From NCBI GenBank assembly GCA_023055355.1, contig JALJCS010000009.1:23399001-23463000 (forward strand): 64,000 nt of DNA. Reading direction: 5' to 3'. Every line of letters starts with the position of its first letter. Positions within the stretch are counted from its first letter, which is position 1. Source of the DNA: Agelaius tricolor. Taxonomy: Eukaryota > Chordata > Aves > Passeriformes > Icteridae. This document shows positions 41,318-54,211 of the stretch, piece by piece. The notes beneath the pieces are model-generated. The model was given only the letters and a program-made list of their open reading frames with translations, did no database searches and had not been told where the DNA came from. The translations under genes and the position numbers were made by a program.

Positions 41318-41343
41318 TACATACATATATATGTGTGTATGTA
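41318..41343. repeat. Imperfect palindromic TACATA/TATGTA microsatellite
   Basis: TACATACATATATATGTGTG followed by TATGTA is nearly self-complementary. It lies about 45 bp beyond the 3' tail of the CR1 copy at 41389-42052. Confidence 0.8.
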
Positions 41344-41388
41344 GATAAATATACCTATATCTCCACACTTGCACTTAGACTTACATAT

Positions 41389-42052
41389 AAACCATAGAGT
41401 CAATCCAAAAATGCCTTGGGTTGGAAGAGACCTTAAAGGTTATGTAGTTCCAAGACCCCTGCCATGGGCAGGGACACCTTTCACTAGAAAAGTTGCTCAA
41501 AGCCATGCCCAACCTAGCCTTGAACACTTCCAGGGATGGGGTATCCACGACGTCTCTGGGCAACCCGTGCCAGTGCCTCACCACCCCCACAGTAAAGGAT
41601 TTCTTCCTAGTATCTAATCTAAATCTCCTCTGGTTTAGTTTAATATTATTCTTCCTTATTCTACCACAGCCTGTCTGTGTACAAACTCACCCTCCCTCTA
41701 TTTTATAAGCCTCTTTACATACTGGAAAGTTCATATAAAAAAGGCTCCAGAGCCTTCTCTCCACTAGGTTGAACAACCCCAGCTATCTCAGCCTCTCCTG
41801 ATATGAGAGATACTCCAGTCACCTGATCATCTTTGTGACTTCCTCTGGACCCATTTTAACATCCACCAGAACCCCCATGTCCTTCTCAGCAGTGCTGCTC
41901 TCAATGAGTTCATGTCCCAGTCTGTGCTCAGGTCTAGGCTTGCCCTCACTGAGGTGCAGCACATTGCACTTGGACCTTTTAGAACTTCACAGGGTTCTCA
42001 TGGGCCCACTTCTCTAGCTTGCCCAGGTCTGCTGGGATGGCATCCCTTCAAT
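41389..42052 (-). mobile_element. CR1 LINE, 5'-truncated copy with internal deletion
   Basis: The plus strand carries the reverse complement of the CR1 3' region. Recognisable blocks are the 3' end (CCTTGGGTTGGAAGAGACC at about 41414), CCTGCCATGGGCAGGGACACC, the TTGAACACTTCCAGGGATGG block, the segment TGAACAACCCCAGC, and the end of ORF2 at about 41862-42052 (CTTCTCAGCAGTGCTGCTCTC, GCCCACTTCTCTAGCTTGCC). About 200 nt of the consensus, as I remember it, are missing near 41853-41861, which indicates an internal deletion. Short open frames across it are relics of the element and do not represent host genes. It lies in the same orientation as STXBP5L. Confidence 0.95.
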
Positions 42053-44378
42053 TGACAGAATATCCTTTCTAGACTGGAATTCTGGACTTCTCCTAAACCT
42101 TACATTATTCCCATTGTTTGGTTCAGCACTCAGAATTGGTCTTTTGAACTCAGTGAAATAAAATAAAAACAACAATTTCTGCAGAAATGGCAACTCAGCT
42201 TGCAGCTAAAAGGACAATATTTACTGAACCACCTTTACTAACAACCTCCCTCTAAGTCAGTGGTCTTTTTTGCTCAGCCACTTTCTCTTTTTAGCAGTCA
42301 GCATGACCTTTGGTCACAAGAGGAACCAGATCAATAGCATCAACACAAACTAATCCTTATGGAAGCATTTATGTCTTTTTTGTCCTTTGTAAGACCAGAA
42401 AAAGCAAGAATTGCCCCAACTCTCAAATTATAAGCCTAAAATGGTACACTTCAAGTTATGTTGCTAGACAATTTAAAAAGCAATCTGATTTTTTAGAGTT
42501 AAGCAAGTTCAGATTTCTTTGTCTACTGATCTAAGAATTTCTGTAGTCAGAAACAGTGTGAAATCAGTGTTTGCAGTAATAATAGTTTATAGACCAAATA
42601 CCTCTAAATGACATACTGATATAACTCAGTTTGCAAAAAGTATGTATGGTAAGAGGAATCCAAGTTCCCTGAATTTAATCCTAATCCATATTTCTTATTG
42701 GTAATTTTACTGATGTAAACAGAAAAAGTGCATAAAATTCTTATTCAGGTAAAATGTCCACAGGTTAGCAAATAGAATGTTGTTGGGTTTTTTTTTTTAA
42801 GTTGGAAAGCAAAGATATCATGAACAAAGCTGACTATATTTATGCTAGACGTAAATCTATAATGTCTAATTGCATATGCCATGCATGTAGGAGAGAAGAT
42901 CTGTTCACATTTAATTTGCTCTCATTTTGAAGCAGTAAAAAAATAAAACCATTCAAAAGTGGCATCTTAATTTTTTAGACTTTCAAGGCTCCTTTTCCAT
43001 GCTTTTCTCCAACCCTACCAAATACCTGTTCTGTCCCACTACACTGCAGCATCCCACTTGTGTTGGGGAGAGTACCTGCTGTGTACTCACCATGGTGATG
43101 TGAACAAAAGGTGAAACATCATTTGTAAACCCTTCTCTGTTGCTAGTGTGCAAAAGGATTCAACATTCCAACACGACTGTGGGCGGACATTTTAAGCCCC
43201 AACAATTAATTACCTTTGAGAGAGGGTAATTAAATATGAACAGCAAGCTTAGGACTGACTGTAGAGTGTAAGAAAATGGTAATAACAAATCAAAGGAAGA
43301 AGAGAAATGAGAATTTGTGCCTTCTTGATTTCTAGTTTATTTATGAAAGCAGAAAAGGGCAGACCAATCCACAGATTTTTGGATTCTTGGAATGTTGTAT
43401 TTTGAGAGCTCATTTTAATAATAACAATGAGATAACCTAAAAAGATGAAACAAATTATTACAATCTATGCATTTTTCCCTTAGAAAGAGCAGCAATTAAG
43501 GAAAAGGCAAACTCTGCATGAGATTTTTAAGATGCCTGCCAAAATTCTGCTCATTTTCATTCCTCAGCTATTTAATAATTCAGGCAGTTTATTGCAGTCA
43601 AAAAATGCCCATTTGCCATTTCTGCATTTATATAAAGCATAAGTCAGTGGGTTTTAATCATCCTGCCTATCTTTGGAACTGTCATTGTCCTTTCTTATTT
43701 CTCTTATTTGAGAAGAAAGATCGGGGATAACAATTTCCTGCTTTGAAAAGAAACATGAAATGCTATTATTTGTAAAACTGTAAATATCCATTTTAAACTT
43801 CATCCACATACCTTTCCAAAATGATGATTTATCCTCACATTCCAGTGATGTGAAGATATTTCTAAATAGCTTTGCTAGTTCTATTCTGCTACTCTTTCCA
43901 CTTGAATAATTTTTTTTTCCTTCTCATTCTTTTAGGATAGCACTTTCAATAAATGAGTATCTAAATGTTAATGTCACCCTTACACAATATTATACCAGGT
44001 TGCCTTTTGCACATGTAACTGTACACTTTGAAATTCAAATTGCAGAATTTTGAATTTATGGTGTTTCTGCATGGAACAGACTGGAGGATATACAGCACAT
44101 GATGCCACATACCATATCCTTACAAACACTGATCTTTGAGGATGCTTGAGTCAAGAATATTAATTTATGTACAAATCTTGATAGTGGCTTCCTCTTAGCT
44201 CCTGGACAAGGCAGTGATCAAGGAGTTGTGCTACCAGGGCTTCTAAGAATATGCCTCAAACAAATACACAGTGATCAACTTTTTTTTTTTCTGCTTCTAT
44301 CTTTTTACATTAGAACATTAGTGTAATGTCCTGGCCAGAAACTTATGAATGGGAGCAATGTTCACTACTCACTGGAGG

Positions 44379-44760
44379 TGTCAGGGTGGTGAAGTGGCAA
44401 TCAAAGATATTTAAGCAAACAAAATCTATTGAATTAAAAAAGACAAATAGAACGGGATAAGAACTCAGAGATACCTGAGTAATTAAGATTACCACTCTCC
44501 CAAAAGTCTGGGTCAGGGTTTCTTTTATAGCTGTGCTTGGCTACCAGTCTAAATTACTGCTGCTCTTGGCTACCAGTCTAAATTACTGCTGCTGTGCTTC
44601 CCTGCATAAACCCTCTCCTCATTTTCTCTGCTGGCACCGTGGAGTATAATTGCTTGGGAGATCAAACTGAGTCATGAATGGTATGCAAGTGAAGTTAGAA
44701 GCTTCCCTTGCTACTTGGTGGGTAGGAGACTACTGGCCAGAACATGCTGGTTTGAACATA
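44379..44760 (-). mobile_element. Probable solo LTR with internal duplication
   Basis: On the minus strand a TATA box (GCTATAAAAGAAACC, core 44523-44529) is followed by about 90 nt to an AATAGA (44425-44430) and then an end at ACCCTGACA (44379). Upstream of the TATA box lie two direct copies of a 29-nt unit (44536-44593), as is common in the U3 part of LTRs. The start may be TGTTCAAACCAGC near 44760. No target-site duplication is evident and there is no flanking retroviral coding sequence. An old promoter-like unique sequence is the alternative reading. Confidence 0.4.
44536..44593. repeat. 29-bp tandem duplication
   Basis: Two exact copies of a 29-bp unit that begins CTTGGCTACCAGTCTAAATT lie head to tail (44536-44564 and 44565-44593). 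They sit just upstream (minus strand) of the TATA-like box of the LTR-like element. Confidence 0.95.
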
Positions 44761-46284
44761 GCTGATTGCTGCACTCTTTATTCCTCAACAGATATCAGCA
44801 ATGCCCCTCTTATCTCCTCTTTTAATATGTTCAAAGCTCATCCAGAACCTATTGCTAGTTAAGACTTTTCAAACAGAAAACAGCAGTAACTCCTCCAAGA
44901 TATTTTGGGCTGCAGGACAATATGGATGCCGGACCCATACCTTGGAATCCATTTGGCAGCACTACAGTAACAGCAAGCTTGTTCTGACAGCAACAAACTG
45001 TTTAAAAAGAAATGTGAAAAAAAACCCCTACGAGTGTATTCTTCACAACTGAACACAGGACAGTAACTATTATTGAGGCAAGAACACAAATGATGTTTGT
45101 AGAACCACTGAACGGATAGCTTATCCCAAACAAATCCATTAGCTAAGTTTAATGGCATTAAGGATCCTGCAGAAAAAATACTGTGCATTCAGGCAATTAA
45201 AGACCACCTCTAGAGTATTTTCAAATAAAAGAGTTAAAATTACAGTGGCAAAGACAAGCATGACAATGTTTTATTTTAAATACATTGCTTCCTGAATTAT
45301 GTTCTGTTCTTCCTATAAGAATAAAAAACTATCCTGCCAGTCTCTCTAACTTAAATCCTTTACTGGATATAATATTGCCATTAGGTAACAGGTATATGAA
45401 CAATGGTCAATTCATTGTACATAAACTCATTGAGAGAACCTTTAAATGTTCCCTTGAGTCAGGATAATTCTAAGCAATGCCCTGATTTATTGCAGCATGC
45501 CTACAAGTTTGCACTCAGCAATTGTGTGATAGTTTTCACTCTTAGAATCTAAGAACCTCAAGGAATGATACTAGTTTTAAACTCTGAGCTACAGAAAAAC
45601 AAAAGGTCTAAACAGAATTTCAAAAAGCCACTCTGAAACCAGGAGCAAAAATAATTCAGCTTCAGTTTAAAGCATGGTAATTTTTATATATCAGGTTATG
45701 GAGCATATTTTTGGTGCTATTAAATTTGATAATATCTTGCTTGGAAACAGCAAAGGAAATAGTTTCACCTAATTAAATTACTTGCTAGTAGGACCTCTGG
45801 AGCATCTTCAAAAGCCATATGAACAAATTACTGGAAAATGCAATGGCCTTCCTAATTTTGTGTGTGATGATTTGTTAATGATTACATTAAGAAGAAACTG
45901 ATCTATATCAAGCTATTAAGGCAAAAGGGGATAATTTTATCTTTCACATAACGCAGGTTACAGGTTTTTGTTATGTGGTTCTTGCATTATTGTGTTTCTG
46001 TTCCAACAGGCATTTGTAAGTTAGAAAGGGATGAATGCTGCTTTAAAGATGTCAACACTAAGCCCTGTTCAACAGTGCAGACTATACATCCCCCCTTTGT
46101 GCACTGAGCCACAGAACACTTATGATGCTACATTCACACAAGAATCTTGCATGATGATGGATGCCCTTCCTTGGTTCAGAGAAAAACATTCCTATGAGGC
46201 TTTCTACTGCCTCGTTCCAGTCCCCAAAATTCCATGGTCACACAAAACACTGACATGGAAGGCATGATTTGCTCATTGTCTATA

Positions 46285-46412
46285 AAAATTAAAAAAACAA
46301 AAACAAAAAAACCAAACAAAAAAAAAACCAAAAAAACCAAAAAAAAACCAAAAAAACAAGCAAACCAAAACTAAAGCCAAACATAAAAGAGCCCAAACAA
46401 ACAAAAAAAGCC
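46285..46412. repeat. A/C-rich low-complexity tract
   Basis: The plus strand consists of A runs broken by single or paired C for about 130 bp. A minus-strand open frame across it (poly Phe, Trp, Leu) is an artefact of the composition. Confidence 0.9.
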
Positions 46413-49400
46413 TACCAAAGAGTTCTGTAATCTGAGAAAGCCATAATAATAGGCAATACCTGAAAGTTGAACTCAAAAAAAGAAGGTATTTTTTTTACAG
46501 ATTTAAGAAATAAGTAAAAAAGGGTAAATTATGCACTTTATGTCTTCACATCAAGATTTATGTCTTACTTACAAGGTAATAAGAAATTAATAAATATCAC
46601 ATATTCATTTGTTACTATGATACTTCACTGACAATGTGGGAAGACAGGAAGAGTAGCAAAGATCATTACATATATGCGTAACAGATATCTTGCATAATAT
46701 TTCATGTTACTGTATTGGTGTCTTTAGTGATTTAATGCTTGAAAAATAAAACATTCATGCTGGACAACAGCAGCTGGCTGACAAGCCATGAACACAGTTT
46801 TTAACTATGGTGCCTGGTTCCAGAAAATGACCTCAGTGGCTTTGCCACAGTTGCCACAGCTCCTGGTTAATTCAGTAGGTACCTTTAAGTAGCCAGACTG
46901 CCTGATTTGACAACTGTCATAAAATGCATTTCTGTCTGGTGTTTAAATCCAAGGGAATAAAAATGCAATAGATGAATGTGGAACTAGTCCAGATTGTAAG
47001 GAGCAGTTGGAAGGCAGACTACTGCATCTACTTTGCTAAGTAAAACAATCCCCAGGAGCAAAGTGAGGAGCAGATTCCATGATTATCCATGTGATGTAAC
47101 TGTTACTCAGCTTCCAGGCTGCTTTGAAGAGATGCATTTAGCTCACTCTGAGACCTAACCAGGGAGTTATGCAGAAGGAGGAATATTCCATGCAGCACTC
47201 TCCATATACAATGTGAAAATGTTGTGCCTGGTTTGGGTTCTTCTTCCCTATACAGTCTTCCAGCTCTATCTCCAAAGGTTTTTCATCCTCAAATATCACT
47301 GCATACATTTCTATCACACACTGGAGCTTGAAAGACACACCCTTTGTCATGTGTTACAAAAATATTGTGCTGTAGGGCTGAGACACAGATCTTACATATT
47401 TAAGATGTTTGAAGCAACAAAGGAAAAGGAAACAAAAGGATCAGAGTCCCTTAATGGACCCCACTCAAGTGCTATGCTGGATGAGATCTCAGAAAACAGA
47501 GACATGAGTAGTTTTGAAGCAAGATAAGCCATCCCTGGGAGTTCAACAAGCATTTCCTCAGATGGACACCATTTTCATTGGCCCATACATCCTCTGAGTT
47601 ACTCTACTCACCCTTAAAGGTGAAAAAAATTAGTTAAAGAAAATTTAAAGAGCTGAAGAGACTCTGTAATTAGTAGTGATCAGGGGGAAAAAAAAAGACA
47701 AGAAATAATCAGGTGCAAAATATGACCTTGTTCATAAAATCCTGAGCCAGAATTTAATTAGATTTTTAGGTAGTTCAGCTAACTAAAACCTTTGCTTTAC
47801 TTAAATCCTGTAGAATGATGAAAAGCAAGATGAACTATAATAAAAAATGGCAAGATAAGAATGCTCTGCCTCTAGAGGTTAGGAAAAAAATCTGAAGGAT
47901 TTGCTTCTATGAATGTTAAAAAGAATTGTTTAAGAACCTGAGGATGTGGAATCCTCTTCTGTCTGCAAAAGGTTAGGGGGGGAACTATGTAGATTGCTCA
48001 AGCTTTTGAAGAGAAGTATAGACTGCCAAAATTTGCACTGGCTCCAGGAAAATTCTGAAGTATGACAGATGTCTATCCTGAAAAAGTCCTGATTCACCCC
48101 CATATATCTCTTTTATCTTTACAGACCAGAGGGCAACATACAGCAAACAAATGGGCTAAGGTCCTTCCAGCTTGTGCAACACAAAAGTGCTCCCTTAGCT
48201 ACACACACCCCATGTTCTGAGGATACAAGGGCATGTACTCAGTGAGTTCCCTGGCACTGTCACTTGAAGCATAAAACATATGCATAACTTAGGTAATGTA
48301 ATCTCTTTTGACTATTTGAGTTCAGGAACCTTTTAGTGCTTATGAAACAAAACTTGAACATTGCTTCAAGATACAGCATTTTTGAATTTAGGCCAATTCT
48401 GAAGTTAAAAGACTCATAGTACTCGCTCCATTCCATGTGTATTTTCCCATGTATATTGTTTTGCTTAATGTACCTGTATATTGTACAGCTGTTAGATGCA
48501 AATTTATTTCTAACCCTTGTTAAACTAAAATTAGGTCTGATTGATCAAACATATTTTTATATAAATTAAAAAAAGTACTTTGATTGAAATACAGACATAT
48601 ATATATGTAAAATATTTCCATCACCAATAATGACTGCAACATGGAAAAGAAAGGAACACACAATCAAAGGACATATTCTAAAACATTTTTAAACTCAGCC
48701 ACTCAGCAACTGTTATGAATAACATCATACTCAGAAAAGGAAAGAGTTCACTTAGAGATGGAGTACAGTGAAAGAAAAGGAAAACAGAGCAAAGTCAGAG
48801 TCATAACACTGAGCTCTTCCATGACAAGCTATCAGTAATACAGTAAGATCTGACAAAATTAGCTAAACAGAATAAGGAAAAGGTTGACATGTGAAAAAAC
48901 AGTTTGCTTGAATGCTATATATCATTATATTTCATTCTAAAGAGCATCTGTCTCAGCCACTCATGGTCATTTTTTAGAAGAAATGCCCTTTATATTTCTA
49001 TAGCATATTTCAAGCATAAAGATCATGCAGCAGCCAAAAACCAACGCACTGTCAAAATTAAACAGCAAATCTCTGCATGGCTTAATTCCCAGGACCGTTT
49101 TTTCTATGATTATTATCATCACTGACCACACAGAAGCTGTAAATAATTTGTACACATGCAATATTTGCCCTGTGGGAACCTGCTTTTAATGGATTCAGAA
49201 ATGATGTCAACAGTACTTCACTTCTGCTAGCAGACTGTAAAATGTTCATGGTTCAACACCAACTCCTCAAAGCACTGGGAAATGAAGGGGTGAAGAGGTA
49301 AAGAATGAAAATCAGAAGATCAGGCAAATATTAAAATTATGGATTAAAAGTTATTTGGGAATTTTTGGACTACCTGTATTACCTGACAGTATTAGAAAGC

Positions 49401-49929
49401 AAAAATGTGATTACAAGTATTTATATAAATAACTTTCAAAGACAGGAAATGCACATTTTCCCAAAACATATGAATGGGGAAGTGAAATCTTACAACTATA
49501 GTATCATTTAAAATGAATCAAATCATTAACTTGTGCAGACATCACCCTTTTGAAGATGATGGCAAAAAGCCATTTGGAATTCTGCGCTACTTGTACAGAT
49601 AGCCTTCTGAAACAAGAAAAAAAAATTGTTGAGACAAAGCCCTATTTGTGGAAATTTTGATTAAAAATAGCCATTCTACAGTTTTCAGTGATGAACAGAC
49701 ATGTTGATAAAATCTAGACTGTTAGTTATGTAATTGCACTATACAATAACTTCTGAAACATGTTATTGTACCTGGAGCTCTGTGACTTCACTCAGTCCAG
49801 TTTGTTCGTCTGATCTTTCTGCTCTGCCTCGTTCATCTTTTTGATGTTTGCAAAGATGACTGACAAATTGAAAATCAATCTAGTTAATACCTTCAGATCA
49901 CCCATAACATCAACTCTTAAACAGCAAAG

Positions 49930-50280
49930 GGGGAAATGCTGTGGTGTGTTTCCATGATTGGTCTAAACAAATTTAAGCCCAGAGCACTGACCAAAGTGAT
50001 CTCTGGACTTTCTCACTCCTGCCTTTGGCTGAGCAGTCTGATCTTCCCTGTGCTGACAGCATGGCTCATTCCACTGCCACACAAGCACAACAGGGAGGCA
50101 TTTGCACTGAAAAGCAGCTACATAGAAAAAGACAAAACAACTCCTTCCCCCTAGACTGAATTTCCCAGCTCCCAGATCTGGCTCACCAGGCAGCAAGAGG
50201 GGGAGATGGCAGTGCTGGCTGGTGGTGGATGGTACTGAATGGAAGCAGTCCTCAGAGCAAGAACACACAGAGATTAGTTT
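49930..50280. other. GC-richer intronic island, unidentified
   Basis: About 350 bp are richer in G+C than the surroundings, and opposing open frames of 72 (plus) and 101 (minus) codons overlap. Neither resembles a known protein. No splice or RNA-gene signal is apparent. Confidence 0.3.
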
Positions 50281-52659
50281 AAATCAGCTGAGCACCTGCA
50301 GCTGTTGAGACAACATTAAATAAATATTCCAACTTTTTACAATTTTTAGTCCTTAACTCCTCAAATAAAGGAATGGATTTAAGAAAAAAGAGAGAAAGAG
50401 AAAATGGCTAATTTTCTCTATGTGTTCATTATTTAAAAAAAAAAAAGTTAAACTACCTTGAGTTTGTTAATGAGAAAAACATATCAAGCCATTCTTATCT
50501 ACCTAAATAGATCAGAAACCTAACACAAGCTATCCAGCCTCCAAAACATTGCTAGACTCTACAATATTTCGGTGGCTTTCCCCACTACTTTCTTTTGTAT
50601 ATTTAACATCCCTTTGGCAGTTTTGTTTCTAACTTAACTTTGTTTCTGGAGATCTTGAAACTACCATAAGATTAAATTACTTTCTGACAATGGGAAGTGA
50701 AACTGTAATGCAAATCTCAGTGTATACTAAAACCAAAATGGCAGCAAGCAAAAGCAACCAGAAAATGATTCTATCTTGATTTTACTCCCTATTTCTAGTG
50801 TCATTTTACAAAGGAAAATACTGTAAATTAATACCTTGTCTAAAGGAAGTGTATGCAGACAGAGAAAATAGTCTTTTATTTTTTCTTATTTTTTGCACTG
50901 TTTGCATCAGCACAGAAAGAAAGGGTTTTTGGTGTTTCAACAAAGGGACTTCCAGTCATTCAACCCACCAACAGAGTAAAACTTCAAGCAAAGTTTTCAT
51001 TGCACTCATGGAAGATGGGGAGAAAACTGAAGCTCTAGGAAAATTTATAACCACTTGTATGAGTTTTAATGGGTGAATAACCTTAAAAGCAAAACATATC
51101 TTGAAGTGTTTAGTTCAAACCAGATTTTATTTAATGTGAGAGTTGGCTCTGAACACATTAAAGCAGCAAAGAGGAGAACACATTTTTTGCTGCAAGGTTT
51201 TGGTTTCTTCCACAAGTTTCAATTTAAGTAAACACAAACAACTGGAATTCCAAATTTGTATCAGGTTTATCAAGTAGATATCTAGAAGAACATTTTAGAA
51301 TTTTAATAACCATGTAGCATAGTATGTGCTGGATTACATTTCAAAATTGCTCAAGTTATTTTCATCCTGGATTACAAAATAGGCATTGTAAGGGGAATCC
51401 AATTACAGGACAAAAGAAGTGGATCTCCCTACTTAGGAACCTACTAAAGTGAAACAATTTCATGAATTTTATACTTTTTTCTGGCCTTCCCTGTAGAGCT
51501 GCTAGAAAGACGTCGTTCCTAACCTTCCCCTCAAAGCAAAGGAGTAAAAAAAAGGATAAGAAGAGAAATTTAAAGAGATAAAGTGGCAGTGAAAAGTTCC
51601 AGGAGTTGCAGCACTGCTCTTCCTTAACCAGTTCAAGGACATAGCACAGATCCACCATTTCCAGATACCCACATTGTTCCTAGCCTGGGCAGGAGACATC
51701 CTGAAGGAAGATGAAATAATCAGCCTCATCTGCAACCCAAGAATTCATAAAGGCACAAACCCTCAAGATTTCTAGGAAGTATATCAAGCCCATATGATCC
51801 CATTCTGAGATGGGAATGATTACAGATAAACATGTAGATGTATTTTCCAACTTGATATGAAAAAATGTGACATTTGTCCATGGTCACAAGTCAAAAAATC
51901 ATTGCCTTAAATGGCTTTCTGATGTGGATTTCTAAAAATAAAACTGCATCAAAATCCTTTTAGTGTTGCTCCTAGTATTTTGTCTTGGGAATGCTTTTCC
52001 TCTCCACAAACCACTTCAATCTGATAGGTCACACACAAAGGAAGAATAAGAAACACACAATGGCTACATCTCTGAGGAGGAAAAGCCCCTAAACTGCTTG
52101 TAAAAAACCAGATTTTTAGTCCACCAGATTTTTTCACATTTTTATAGCTGTAAAGAGCAATTTGTCTTTAATCATTACAAAACAAATGGCATTCAAGTGT
52201 AAAGTCTCTTCATAAATAGGAAGCACTAGTGTGGGGACCCAGTGAGCCACTAACCAAGGTAACCCATGTGTAAAGTACTTTTCATGATGCATTAGATGTG
52301 TCAGCATATTTCCAGGCTAAGAATGGAGTAGAATAAGTCATTGGTTATTTTTTTCATGAAAATAGATTGGAATTCATATTGCACATTATTCATGCAACTA
52401 GAAAACTGCAATCTTACATGTTTTCAGTTTTGCTGCTTTTCTTTGCCAAACTGACTGAAATAAATTAAGGTGACACATTATGAAAATCATTGCACATAAC
52501 AAATTCATAACTTCTAGAGCAGAAACAGCACTAATTGCTCAAAAGCTGTCTTAAACATTTATGAGTTACTGTAAAATATGAAAAGAGTACAGCCTCTAGT
52601 TACAAAAAGACAACCATAGAGCCAGCAAAGATGTGACTATAGTTCAGGAAGGTAATTCC

Positions 52660-52970
52660 CAATGAGCTCACAAAGCCCCAGTATTGTAATAATGTGCAGC
52701 AGCCAAAAGGTCATTGTGGGCTGACCTCCCAGCATTGATGCACATTCCCAGGCACAATGTGAGCTCACCAGCTGAGTTCTTTCCTACCACAACTGTAATC
52801 CAGTCACTCAGCTTAGGCATGCCCACAGCTGGCAAAGCCTGCGGTGGTGCGACATCCCTAGAAGCGTTAAGCTTTAATAAAAACTGGAAAAAAACATTCT
52901 TCAAAATGCAAGAGTATTTGAACAATCTCTGAAGACTTGCTGATGAATTCAAAGAATTGTCCAAGTCAGA
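52660..52970. other. GC-richer stretch with opposing open frames, unidentified
   Basis: A minus-strand frame of 98 codons and a plus-strand frame of 72 codons cover the same bases, including a few CpGs near 52841-52866. I see no protein family resemblance. It precedes the T/G-rich tract at 53040. Confidence 0.25.
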
Positions 52971-53039
52971 TGATATTTATTCTCCCCCTCCTTTCAACTA
53001 ACCAAATTGCATTGAAAGAAGTTAAAAACTGTACTGGTC

Positions 53040-53121
53040 TGGTTTGGTTTTTGTTTCTTTGGTTGTTTTTTGGGGTTTTTTTAAAGTTTTTTTTTTATTT
53101 TGGTTTGGTTTTTTTTTTTTT
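53040..53121. repeat. T/G-rich low-complexity tract
   Basis: Runs of T broken by GG or G extend for about 80 bp, similar in kind to the tract at 12135-12247 and the complement of the one at 46285-46412. Confidence 0.9.
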
Positions 53122-54176
53122 GTATGTTCCATTTTTAGCAATTGTTGTAGCTGTCCCTAGAATAACTTGTAAGTTCTTTCTGTTCAGTTACAAATATTAG
53201 TATATATGGTCAATATATTCTGCAGCAAACAATAGCAACAGAAGACCAGAGCTCTGCAAAACCTGGAGGCTCTTACAGATGAACAAAAAGGGTAAGATGT
53301 GCTGGGTGTGCTGAGAGGCTGTGAGACACTGTAGAGGGAAAGGCAAATGCCAGACCTGAGAAATGTGCAGAGGAGTGCTAGGCAGGCTGGAATGAAGGAC
53401 TCCTGGGTTTGCTAAGACAGCTTTCATGTGGGTATCTGCTGATACTGAGAGAATGCAGAAAGGTGGCTGCAGATTTCTGAAACAGCAGAAATACCACAGA
53501 CCACAGTATATGAAGACTAAGTAGTCTGAAGATGCTGGAACTGAATACTGGAGTCTTCTGCAATAGCAGGACAGTATTCCACAGCAGAAGATTTTGAAAA
53601 GACTGTGTCCTCTCCCTGAGATATGATTTCAGTTTCCCTCTCTCCTGTTCACCATCTCTTGTTACAATCTAAGTGAAATAGTCAGATGCCGACACATAAG
53701 CTTCCAGTTCAGGATCTATGACAAACATATATGAAGACCAGGTTCCCCAAACTTTTCCAGAACACAGGACTGCAGCAGAACAAAAGTATTTCTGGGTGCA
53801 AGATGTGGAGTACCACATAGCTTTACAATTTAGTGGCAAGGGAGGTTGCCCGAGTGATTGAAATTAGTAACAAAACACAGTTGGAGACAAGGAAAAGGAA
53901 TAGCACTTTCCTATTAATTTTTTTCCTTTAAGATGTGACTCACACCTTGAGTGACTGGCTTGAGGAGCTTGAGGACTGGCTATGGCAGTAGAGGCAATGT
54001 GAAATTTTCATGTATGCACTCATTGTTTCAGTTCAACAGTTACTTGAACTCATCCTTCAGAGAGAAAAAACAGGGAAGGGACAAAGGAGGATCTGGAAGC
54101 TTCCCAACCCCTCTTTGTGAGAAAGGTGGTAAGAGAAACCAACAATAGAATTCTATATGAATTTATATTCATATAT

Positions 54177-54179
<3 letters not shown>

Positions 54180-54209
<30 letters not shown>
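54180..54209. repeat. (TA)n microsatellite
   Basis: About 15 uninterrupted TA dinucleotides on a self-complementary AT-rich flank. It is likely to vary in length between individuals. Confidence 0.97.

Positions 54210-54211
<2 letters not shown>

Noticed and set aside
41369..41708. Overlapping open frames on both strands (up to 82 codons)
   Set aside because: They lie inside the CR1 3' region and are by-products of the repeat.
43020..43140. Possible exon with ACTCACCATGG resembling a minus-strand donor
   Set aside because: No open frame matching tomosyn and no acceptor with a pyrimidine tract in register.
46273..46476. Minus-strand frame rich in Phe, Trp and Leu, resembling a membrane protein
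   Set aside because: It is the translation of an A/C-rich low-complexity tract.
47213..47527. 104-codon plus-strand open frame
   Set aside because: No recognisable domain, promoter or poly(A) context; overlaps a minus-strand frame of 70 codons.
52937..53200. Plus-strand frame with a hydrophobic run resembling a membrane segment
   Set aside because: The hydrophobic run comes from the T/G-rich tract at 53040-53121.
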